Below are positions 16,375 to 22,524 of a stretch of DNA of 37,757 nt, piece by piece (the first letter of the stretch is position 1; every line of letters begins with the position of its first letter). The notes beneath the pieces were generated by a model, which had not been told where the DNA came from, made no database searches, and saw only the letters and a program-made list of their open reading frames with translations. Source of the DNA: Candidatus Altimarinota bacterium (GTDB taxonomy: Bacteria; Patescibacteriota; Gracilibacteria; JAHISY01); the NCBI GenBank assembly GCA_028690585.1, contig JAQVAZ010000008.1, forward strand, positions 1 through 37,757, given 5' to 3'. Made by a program: the position numbers and the translations under genes.

Positions 16375-16449
16375 GCTCCCGTCGTTCAATGGATAGGATG
16401 CAAGTTTCCGGAACTTGTGATGCAGGTTCGATTCCTGCCGGGAGCACCA
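16375..16449 (+). tRNA. tRNA-Arg (CCG), CCA encoded
   Basis: The acceptor stem GCTCCCG/CGGGAGC is fully paired. The anticodon stem CAAGT/ACTTG encloses TTCCGGA, giving anticodon CCG at 16408-16410. The T arm GCAGGTTCGATTCCTGC is intact, and the 3' CCA is encoded after discriminator A. The last 23 bases (16427-16449) recur with one mismatch at 16601-16623. Confidence 0.95.
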
Positions 16450-16489
16450 CACAAGTTTTTCCCGCCGAAGGTGGGAAAGTTTTGTGTGG
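16447..16489 (+). other. Hairpin that pairs the tRNA-Arg CCA with TGG
   Basis: Same size and layout as the tRNA-Gly hairpin: 20-nt arms, a GAA loop, 19 of 20 pairs and the T.T mismatch again at pair 10 flanked by wobbles. Relative to the Gly hairpin, pair 4 changes A-T to C-G, pair 12 C-G to T-A, pair 18 C-G to G-T and pair 19 G-C to C-G. All keep pairing, so structure rather than sequence appears conserved. Confidence 0.75.
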
Positions 16490-16623
16490 TAATACTGGTT
16501 GGTGAGAAATTGCCCCGTGGAGGAAAAAACTTTACTTCACGTGGAAGATTCCCAGGCGGCTGATGAAGGAATGTAAATTCAAAAAAATTATTGGCTAACC
16601 TTCGATTCCTGCCGTGAGCACCA
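16450..16623 (+). mobile_element. tRNA-Arg-associated cassette ending in a copy of the tRNA 3' end
   Basis: 151 bp without a reading frame, followed by a 23-bp copy of the tRNA 3' end (16601-16623) that differs by G to T in the acceptor strand. The period is 174 bp. It shares the CCA hairpin, a GAGAA block, a CCGTGGAG block, GTAAATT and a GCTAAC end with the tRNA-Gly cassette. The mismatch would break a base pair of the acceptor stem, so the distal copy is unlikely to be under tRNA selection. Confidence 0.5.
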
Positions 16624-16897
16624 AAAATTTTGCTAACGCAAAATCAGAATTAAGAATTGAGATTAAGAAGAAGAATTAAGGTTGCAAGAACCACTGCAAA
16701 ATTTTCCTTCATTCTTAATCTTTTCCTTATCCTTAATTCTTCAACTAAAAAACAAACCACTCCAGAAAACTTCAATGTGTAACGAACTTTTTTGTTCGAG
16801 CTTGTCGAGAACTTGTGCTGCTCAACTTCTCGACTCCGCTTCGCTTCACTCGAAGAAAGATTTTTGACTCTTATCCTTTAATTCAAGAAATAATTGC
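16624..16897. repeat. Repeat-rich gap before the M24 peptidase gene
   Basis: Holds a hairpin ATTTTGC-TAAC-GCAAAAT (about 16627-16645), a ~35 bp imperfect AT-rich inverted repeat (about 16650-16685 against 16705-16742, AATTAAG-type) related to sequence at 24663-24700, and short TTCTCGAC-type dispersed repeat pieces around 16790-16860. No gene is seen. Confidence 0.5.
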
Positions 16898-16910
16898 TAA
16901 ACTCACCGCA

Positions 16911-17615
16911 ATGCAATCTCCTCCACGCAAACCGAAAACTCAGAAAGAAATTACTCAGATTCTGGAAGCGTGTGAAATCGCTGGGAAAGTTTTGCTGGCA
17001 GCTGTGGAGAAATTGAAGATTGGGAAAAGCGAAAAATATATCAGTAAAGAAATTACGAAGCTTGCGCGGAAATTTGGCGCAGAGAAACTCGCGTTTAAAT
17101 CCATCGTCGCTTTTGGAGAAAGCAGCGCGATTCCCCACCACCGCCCAACTGGCAGGAAATTGAAGCGCGGTGATGCCGTAAAAATCGATATGGGAGTGAT
17201 GAAGCATGGAATGTGTAGCGACATCACGCGCACTTTTTTTGTGGGAGAAGCGACTGCGAAACAGCGCAAAGTATATAACCGCGTTTTGCGCAGCCAAACC
17301 CTCGCGCTGAAGACAGTGGAAGCAAGAGTAAAAGCGAGATTCGTAGATAAAGTTGCGCGCGAAGCGATGCAAGAATGGAAAGGAAAATTCATTCATGGCA
17401 CCGGCCACGGAGTCGGGAAACTCATTCACGAAGATCCGCGCCTGAAACCGAAATCCCTACAAACTCTCAAAGCGGGTGATGTAATCACAGTGGAGCCAGG
17501 CTTATATTTTGCTGGAGAATTTGGAGTAAGGATTGAGGATACGATTGTGGTTACGAAAGCTGGTTTCGAATTCCTCACGAAACTTCCTCGCAAACTAACA
17601 ATTCTGAGGATTTAA
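16911..17615 (+). CDS. Single-domain M24 metallopeptidase (Met- or Pro-aminopeptidase)
   Basis: A 234 aa pita-bread-fold peptidase with all metal ligands visible: the two Asp in KIDMGVMKHGMCSDITRTF, His in HGTGHGVGKLIHEDP, and Glu in VEPGLYFAGEFGVRIEDT, plus the substrate-binding His in IPHHRPTG. Size and the lack of an N-terminal domain suggest methionine aminopeptidase, which removes initiator Met. However the VEPGLYFAGEFGVRIEDT block resembles Xaa-Pro peptidases (PepQ/PepP). The ATG at 16911 is preferred over earlier in-frame starts because the upstream sequence is repeat-derived, and a TAAACT box lies 7 nt before it. Confidence 0.85.
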   Translation: MQSPPRKPKTQKEITQILEACEIAGKVLLAAVEKLKIGKSEKYISKEITKLARKFGAEKLAFKSIVAFGESSAIPHHRPTGRKLKRGDAVKIDMGVMKHGMCSDITRTFFVGEATAKQRKVYNRVLRSQTLALKTVEARVKARFVDKVAREAMQEWKGKFIHGTGHGVGKLIHEDPRLKPKSLQTLKAGDVITVEPGLYFAGEFGVRIEDTIVVTKAGFEFLTKLPRKLTILRI

Positions 17616-17630
17616 CGATCTTTTAATCGC

Positions 17631-17659
17631 TTTGAAGATATCCTCCGCTGAGCTAAAAT
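17631..17659 (+). promoter_or_regulatory. Promoter of the purQ-like gene
   Basis: TTTGAA (17631-17636), a 17 nt spacer and GC-preceded TAAAAT (17654-17659), 13 nt before the ATG. It implies a leader of only ~7 nt. Confidence 0.55.
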
Positions 17660-17672
17660 ACCTCTACTTTTG

Positions 17673-18935
17673 ATGCAGAAGAAAACTCCCAAAATCGCGG
17701 TAATTCTCTTCCCTGGCACAAATTGTGAATTGGAAACTGTAGCAGCGCTGAAGAGAAATGGTTTCGCGCCAGAGGTTTTGCGGTGGAATGAAAAGAAGTC
17801 GCTAAAGAATTTTGCTGGCGTAGTAATTCCTGGTGGCTTTAGTTACGAAGACAGAGGCAGAAGTGGCTTGATTGCTTCGCGCGATCCGATGATGCAAGAA
17901 ATTTTTGCGATAGCGAAGCGTGGTGGTGTTGTCTTGGGAATTTGTAACGGCGCGCAAGTCTTGGTGGAAAGTGGCATCGTGCCAAATTTTGAATTTGGAA
18001 AATCCCCTCTCGCCCTCACCTACAATCGCAGAGTGAAGAATGGAAAAGTGATGGGAAGCGGTTTTTACAATGCGTGGGTGAATCTCAAAGCGAATACTGC
18101 GAGAGTAAATGCTTTCAACCAATTTCCCGAAGACACAATTCTAAAAGTGCCAGTCGCGCATGGTGAAGGCAGATTTTATACGGAAGATCCGAAGCTGATT
18201 GAGCAACTCGTGGCGAATGGGCAAAACGCTTTTCTCTACGTAACTCCAGAAGGAGAGCTCGATTCTACTTTCCCTACAAATCCCAATGCTTCGATTCTCA
18301 ATCTCGCGGGAGTCACGAATCCTGCCGGAAATGTGATGGCACTGATGCCTCACCCTGAGCGCTGCGCAGAAGGTGATGTGATTTTCCAATCAATGTATCT
18401 GTGGATCACAGGCAAAGTGAAGAAGCCGAAAGCTCCGAAATTTGTAGTGAAGCTACCGGTGAGTAAAATTCTGCCGAAACCAAAAATGAATGTGGAACTT
18501 TTCGTAAGCCTCATCATCACAGATAACGAAGCGCTGAGTGTCGGCGCAGCAAGTAAACTCAATCTCACGAAATACCGCTACTTCGGTTTAGATTTCGCTG
18601 GAGATGAGGCTGCGCTAGAGAAAATTATCCGCAGTGGAGATTTATTGAATCCTGAGAAAGAAGCAGTGATCGCAAAAATAAACGGAAAAACTTTGCGCTT
18701 CGATAAGAAAAAAGGCTGGCTGCCAAGTGATTTCACGCTGCCGGCAAATAAAGCGCTAGCGGTGCTGCGCGATACTAGCGGTGATGCAGCGAAAGCAAAA
18801 TCTTTACCTGAAGTGAAAATGCTGCGCAGTGGCATGCTGTGGGTAAGCAGCGATGCGAAAAAAACAGATTTCGAGAAAGCAGTGAAAGGTGGATTCTTCC
18901 ACCACCCAGCCGCTTCTGACTTAATGGCAATTTAG
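17673..18935 (+). CDS. purQ: PurQ-like glutamine amidotransferase with extra C-terminal domain
   Basis: PurQ supplies ammonia from glutamine to FGAM synthase in purine synthesis. Residues ~5-250 are a complete class I glutaminase: PGTNCELETV, VVIPGGFSYEDRGRSG, the nucleophile Cys in VLGICNGAQVLVE, and the His/Glu pair in MALMPHPERC. A Lys/Pro-rich linker (about 252-272) leads to ~150 extra residues (from MNVELFVSLIITDNEALS) that normal PurQ (~220-270 aa) lacks. The extra part could stand in for PurS or be a fused fragment of FGAM synthase, but I do not recognise it. purL is not in the window. A TTG three bases upstream of the ATG is an alternative start. Confidence 0.82.
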   Translation: MQKKTPKIAVILFPGTNCELETVAALKRNGFAPEVLRWNEKKSLKNFAGVVIPGGFSYEDRGRSGLIASRDPMMQEIFAIAKRGGVVLGICNGAQVLVESGIVPNFEFGKSPLALTYNRRVKNGKVMGSGFYNAWVNLKANTARVNAFNQFPEDTILKVPVAHGEGRFYTEDPKLIEQLVANGQNAFLYVTPEGELDSTFPTNPNASILNLAGVTNPAGNVMALMPHPERCAEGDVIFQSMYLWITGKVKKPKAPKFVVKLPVSKILPKPKMNVELFVSLIITDNEALSVGAASKLNLTKYRYFGLDFAGDEAALEKIIRSGDLLNPEKEAVIAKINGKTLRFDKKKGWLPSDFTLPANKALAVLRDTSGDAAKAKSLPEVKMLRSGMLWVSSDAKKTDFEKAVKGGFFHHPAASDLMAI

Positions 18936-18941
18936 TATATT

Positions 18942-19430
18942 ATGAAAATCCAAATTATAAATTGCGGTGGCACAATCGATAAAAGCTACAATCCTGCGCG
19001 AGAAATTTTTGAGCATACCGAAACTCACTTCTCCGCGATGCTTAATCAAGCAAGAATTAAACAGTTGGAGATTCAAGCAAAAGAACTTTTTTTGAAAGAT
19101 TCGCTTGATATGACCGAAGAGGATTTCGAGAAAATTACTGAAGCTTGTGAGAAATCTACCTGTGAAAGAATTCTTATAATGCAGGGAACTAGCAAAATGG
19201 TAGAAACTTCTAAACATATCGCCTCAAAAAAACTAGCGAAAACTATTGTTTTCTTCGGTGCGATGATTCCCTATGAATTAGCGCAAACCGATGCGATGTT
19301 TAATTTTGGCTTCGCGTTGGCTGCAGTAGAGATGCTGCCAAATGGTGTTTATATCGCGATGAATGGGCAAATTTTTCCTCACGACAAAGTAAAGAAAAAC
19401 GGCACGGAAGCTACTTTTGAAACGGCTTAA
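18942..19430 (+). CDS. Stand-alone asparaginase N-terminal-domain protein
   Basis: A 162 aa protein equivalent to only the first domain of L-asparaginases (~330 aa). The catalytic GGTID loop is present. The second motif, normally HGTDT, reads QGTSK (in MQGTSKMVETSKHI), so the Thr is kept but the Asp is lost. The block KTIVFFGAMIPYELAQTDA keeps the family Lys. With no C-terminal domain and an altered triad, hydrolysis of asparagine is uncertain; an amide-binding or different amidase role is possible. It lies 6 nt after the purQ-like gene and 11 nt before glmS, inside a cluster of glutamine-using genes. Confidence 0.8.
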   Translation: MKIQIINCGGTIDKSYNPAREIFEHTETHFSAMLNQARIKQLEIQAKELFLKDSLDMTEEDFEKITEACEKSTCERILIMQGTSKMVETSKHIASKKLAKTIVFFGAMIPYELAQTDAMFNFGFALAAVEMLPNGVYIAMNGQIFPHDKVKKNGTEATFETA

Positions 19431-19441
19431 ACTCAATCCTC

Positions 19442-21277
19442 ATGTGTGGAATCTTTGCTTATCTCGGAGATAAAAAAACTGCGGGGAAACTCGTAGTTGA
19501 GGGTTTGAAGAAATTGGAATATCGCGGTTACGATTCTTTTGGGATTGCCGAGAAGCTGCCAAATAAATTTCAGATTATTAAAAAAGTTGGAAAGATTAGT
19601 GATTTCGATCCAAATAAAGCGAAGCTCGCAAGCACGAATCTCGCAATCGGCCACACACGCTGGGCTACGCATGGTGGAGTCACGAAACTGAATGCGCATC
19701 CGCATCTCAGCAGCAATGGAAAAATCGCAGTGGTGCACAACGGTATCGTGGAGAATCACGATGCGCTGCGCAAAGCTTTGCAAAAGAAGGGAGTGAAATT
19801 TATTTCTCAAACCGATACAGAAGTAATTCCGAATTTGATTGCTGCCGAGCTAGAGAAAAATGATTTCCCAACTGCAGTGAGGAAAGCAGCGAAGAAAATT
19901 AAAGGTAGATATTCTTTCGTAGCGCTGAAGCATGATGAGGAAACTCTCGTAGCTGCAAGAAATGGTAGCCCACTCATCGTCGGTGTGGAAAAGTTTTATC
20001 CGAAGAATGATGGTGAAAGACATGGCAAAGCCGATGGCAGCGCTTTCTTCATTGCTAGTGATGTGCCAGCGTTTCTCGCCTACACCAGTGATGTTTCCTA
20101 TCTCGATGATGAGCAAATGGTGGTGATTACACGCAGCCCACTGGGAGACCACTTCCATGGAAGATTTTTCAATCTCAATACTGGTGAAGCTGTGCCGAAA
20201 CGCATTGTTTCGATTGAGTTGGCTGCTGGCAAAGCGGAGAAAGGTAGCTTCGAGCATTTCATGCTGAAGGAAATTTTTGAGCAGAAGGAAACGATTGCGA
20301 AAGCGCTAAATCAAGATGAGAAGCAACTGAAACTCGTAGCGCAGATGATTAAGAAAGCTTACGGGAGTTTCTTCATCGGCTGTGGCACCGCTGGCAAAGT
20401 TTGCGCCGCCGCAGAATATCTTTTTGCCAGCATCGCGAAGAAACACATCAATGTAATCTTCGGTAGCGAATTCGATACGCAGGAAGCTTTCCTCACACCA
20501 AAAACTCTCCTCGTAGCAGTCAGCCAAAGCGGAGAAACTGCGGATGTCTTGGAGGCCTACAAGATTGCGAAGAAGAAAAAAGTAAAAACTGTCGGTGTGG
20601 TGAATGTAGCCGGCAGCAGTATTGCGCGCAGCTCTGATGTGATTTTGCCTGTGAATGCTGGTGTGGAAAAAGCGGTGGCTTCAACCAAAGCTACCACCGC
20701 GCAACTCGCGATTCTCACGCTGCTGGCTTACACCGTGGCTGGAAAGTTGGAAGAAGGTAAAAGAGTTTTGGCGGAAGCCGCCAGCCAAATCAACGATTTC
20801 CTCAATCCCCGCTATTCCGCGCATCTCAAAACCATCGCAGAGAAAATCAAAAATGTGGAAAGCATGTATGTGATTGGCAAAGGCGCGGATTTCCCGATGG
20901 CGCTGGAGGCTGCGATTAAGTTACAAGAAGTCAGCTACATCCACGCAGAAGGTTTCGCTGCGGGAGAACTCAAGCATGGCCCACTCGCTTTGATTGAGAA
21001 AAATACTCCACTGATTGCTTTCGTGCCAGCAGAGAGATTCCGCCACGATGTGCTGAGTAATGTAGCAGAGGTAAAAGCGCGTGGAGGGATGATTATCGGA
21101 GTTTCTCCGAAGAATGATGCGCTCTTCGATGAGTGGATCCGCGTGCCAAATGTAGATACCGCGCAACCGATTGTAAATATTATCCCGATCCAACTCCTCG
21201 CCTACCATCTCGCAGTGCTGCGAAAAAATAATCCAGACTTACCAAGGAATTTGGCGAAATCTGTAACTGTAAAATAA
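19442..21277 (+). CDS. glmS: Glutamine-fructose-6-phosphate aminotransferase
   Basis: GlmS makes glucosamine-6-phosphate from fructose-6-phosphate and glutamine, the entry to peptidoglycan and amino-sugar synthesis. The 611 aa length is standard. The N-terminal nucleophile is Cys2 in MCGIFAYLGD (Cys1 once Met is removed), with the glutaminase block GHTRWATHGGV. Two SIS isomerase domains follow (GCGTAGKVCAAAEYLF and AVSQSGETADVLEAY; then YVIGKGADFPMALEAAIKL), and the end is LPRNLAKSVTVK. No glmS ribozyme-like leader is possible, since only 11 nt separate it from the previous gene; a TAAACT box ends 8 nt before the ATG. Confidence 0.97.
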   Translation: MCGIFAYLGDKKTAGKLVVEGLKKLEYRGYDSFGIAEKLPNKFQIIKKVGKISDFDPNKAKLASTNLAIGHTRWATHGGVTKLNAHPHLSSNGKIAVVHNGIVENHDALRKALQKKGVKFISQTDTEVIPNLIAAELEKNDFPTAVRKAAKKIKGRYSFVALKHDEETLVAARNGSPLIVGVEKFYPKNDGERHGKADGSAFFIASDVPAFLAYTSDVSYLDDEQMVVITRSPLGDHFHGRFFNLNTGEAVPKRIVSIELAAGKAEKGSFEHFMLKEIFEQKETIAKALNQDEKQLKLVAQMIKKAYGSFFIGCGTAGKVCAAAEYLFASIAKKHINVIFGSEFDTQEAFLTPKTLLVAVSQSGETADVLEAYKIAKKKKVKTVGVVNVAGSSIARSSDVILPVNAGVEKAVASTKATTAQLAILTLLAYTVAGKLEEGKRVLAEAASQINDFLNPRYSAHLKTIAEKIKNVESMYVIGKGADFPMALEAAIKLQEVSYIHAEGFAAGELKHGPLALIEKNTPLIAFVPAERFRHDVLSNVAEVKARGGMIIGVSPKNDALFDEWIRVPNVDTAQPIVNIIPIQLLAYHLAVLRKNNPDLPRNLAKSVTVK

Positions 21278-21344
21278 AAAGGAAATAAGTTTGTGTTTAA
21301 AGAAACACCAAGATACAATCTTTTACTGATTTAACTTCTTCTTT

Positions 21345-21959
21345 ATGAAAGATAGATTAAATTCTCCAGAAAGAGAAAACCCTGGATTGGATGGCTTAAA
21401 AAAATCTTTCCGCGGCTTAGTAGATACGGTTTATCTCCTAGGCACAAAGCATTTTGGCTGGGATAAGGAAATCGCACAAGCAGCTTTGGGAGAAGAAAAT
21501 CCTGAGACTAGAGCTCTGATGATAGAGCTGGTTGGTTTGCGCAAAGTGCAAATACCTCAAGGCGCAGATGAATTTAAAATTCCAAATAGAGAAATGGAAA
21601 TTGCTGCGAGATTAGTAGAGTTAACAAAAAATCATCCCACTCTGAGGTTTGTAATCCATTCAGATGGTAGAGATTATGGTTGTCGAATAGCTAAACCAAA
21701 AAAATCCGAAGATCGGGCACCAACATTTGTGAGTGCTAGTGAATTTAGAAACAGACAGGAATACACAACATGCATGGAAAGCATCAAAAAACATGGAGCA
21801 GCAGCCAGATTAGCAACTGATTTAGTTTATGCTGGTATTCCACTTGTAACTCTAAAGAAAGTTGACCCCGCAACAGGAAAAGAAACAGTTATAAAAGAAG
21901 GTTATTTAATCCCTGGTAAACCAATTGCTACCCTAGATGAGCTTTTAGGAAGGGAATAA
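21345..21959 (+). CDS. Hypothetical soluble protein, 204 aa
   Basis: No recognised family. The protein is mixed alpha/beta with no signal peptide or membrane segment. Notable pieces are VYLLGTKHFGWDKEIAQAAL, LRFVIHSDGRDYGCRI and the end KEGYLIPGKPIATLDELLGRE. It has a plausible promoter (TACAAT near 21314, ~25 nt leader), and its composition is slightly more AT-rich than glmS. It sits at the left edge of the repeat-rich accessory zone. No homologue-based role can be offered. Confidence 0.7.
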   Translation: MKDRLNSPERENPGLDGLKKSFRGLVDTVYLLGTKHFGWDKEIAQAALGEENPETRALMIELVGLRKVQIPQGADEFKIPNREMEIAARLVELTKNHPTLRFVIHSDGRDYGCRIAKPKKSEDRAPTFVSASEFRNRQEYTTCMESIKKHGAAARLATDLVYAGIPLVTLKKVDPATGKETVIKEGYLIPGKPIATLDELLGRE

Positions 21960-21978
21960 GAAATCTTCTTTTCTGCTG

Positions 21979-21999
21979 GTCTGGGTTTGTAACCCAGAC
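21979..21999. repeat. Palindromic GGGTTTGTAACCC repeat, copy 3
   Basis: The outer stem GTCT/AGAC surrounds the shared core and is preceded by CTGCTG. Same family as 11406, 11509, 22291 and 22392. Confidence 0.75.
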
Positions 22000-22004
22000 T
22001 CCAT

Positions 22005-22110
22005 TGTCATCCCCGCGAAAGCGGGGATCCAGAAACCGGAATGCAGTGTGATTTTTCTGGAGGTAAACCTTCTGCCTTTTTCTGGATTCCCAATCAAGTT
22101 GGGAATGACA
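22005..22110. repeat. TGTCATCCCCGC-type dispersed repeat
   Basis: Starts TGTCATCCCCGCGAAAGCGG, with a strong CCCCGC/GCGGGG hairpin, and ends GGGAATGACA, giving TGTCAT/ATGACA-type ends. The internal CCAGAAACC and TTTTCTGGATTCC also pair. A partial second end (GGAGTTGGGAATGACA) follows to 22130. It resembles widespread non-autonomous palindromic repeats of bacteria. Confidence 0.7.
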
Positions 22111-22146
22111 GGGTGGAGTTGGGAATGACAAAATAGAATTTGGTAA

Positions 22147-22284
22147 CTACAAATCCTCAAACAACTTCGGATATAAATCCACCCAACTTGGATTTTCTTT
22201 TTCGATTAACTCAAGCTTCCAAGCGCGATTCCATCTCTTGAGTTGCTTCTCGCGGTGAATCGCTTCATCGATTGCGCCGAACTT
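22147..22284 (-). pseudogene. 3' fragment of a GIY-YIG endonuclease gene
   Basis: The minus strand encodes about 45 residues with the typical end of small UPF0213/YhbQ-like GIY-YIG proteins: AIDEAIHREKQLKRW, then WKLELIEKENPSWVDLYPKL, then stop TAG. The catalytic GIY and YIG part is missing. Upstream the reading runs into a palindromic repeat (22291-22311) and unrelated sequence, so this is a broken gene interrupted at a repeat. Confidence 0.75.
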
Positions 22285-22290
22285 CAGCTG

Positions 22291-22311
22291 GTCTGGGTTT
22301 GTAACCCAGAC
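22291..22311. repeat. Palindromic GGGTTTGTAACCC repeat, copy 4
   Basis: Identical to the copy at 21979-21999 and placed exactly at the break of the GIY-YIG fragment. Confidence 0.75.
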
Positions 22312-22391
22312 TTTTCGTTTTTCAGTAGCGCTATCAACCCAATCGGAAAACCATTCTAAAGCTTTAGTTGTTGCAAATTAAAAACAAACGA

Positions 22392-22410
22392 AGCGGGTTA
22401 CAAACCCGCT
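22392..22410. repeat. Palindromic GGGTTACAAACCC repeat, copy 5
   Basis: AGCGGGTTACAAACCCGCT followed by CCAGCG. The outer stem AGC/GCT differs from the other copies but remains paired. Confidence 0.75.
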
Positions 22411-22411
22411 C

Positions 22412-22435
22412 CAGCGCTGTGTTGAGAGTTACTTC
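22412..22435 (-). repeat. Diverged copy of a recR 3'-terminal segment
   Basis: 24 nt that match recR coding sequence at 23942-23965 at 21 positions, including the exact block GAGAGTTACTTC, in the same orientation. It lies on the far side of the fic gene from recR. Confidence 0.5.
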
Positions 22436-22466
22436 TTTTCAAGTTCTATCCCTTTTTGCTAAAAGC

Positions 22467-22512
22467 AAAACTTTATAATTTTATAAATATATGCTAAACT
22501 CTATAAAGTTTT
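22467..22512. promoter_or_regulatory. Promoter/operator region of fic
   Basis: A perfect 11-bp inverted repeat, AAAACTTTATA (22467-22477) and TATAAAGTTTT (22502-22512), encloses ATATGCTAAACT, which matches the local -10 style. It ends 12 nt before the fic ATG. Fic here has its own N-terminal helix-turn-helix, so autoregulation at this site is a natural hypothesis. Confidence 0.55.
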
Positions 22513-22524
22513 AAATATATTGAA

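Noticed and set aside
15338-16623. The cassettes as integron attC sites
   Set aside because: The GCTAAC end recalls the RYYYAAC box, but the residue before it is wrong in both cassettes, no GTTRRRY partner is found, and no integrase or cassette gene is present.
19434-19441. glmS ribozyme upstream of glmS
   Set aside because: Only 11 nt separate glmS from the preceding gene, too little for a ribozyme.
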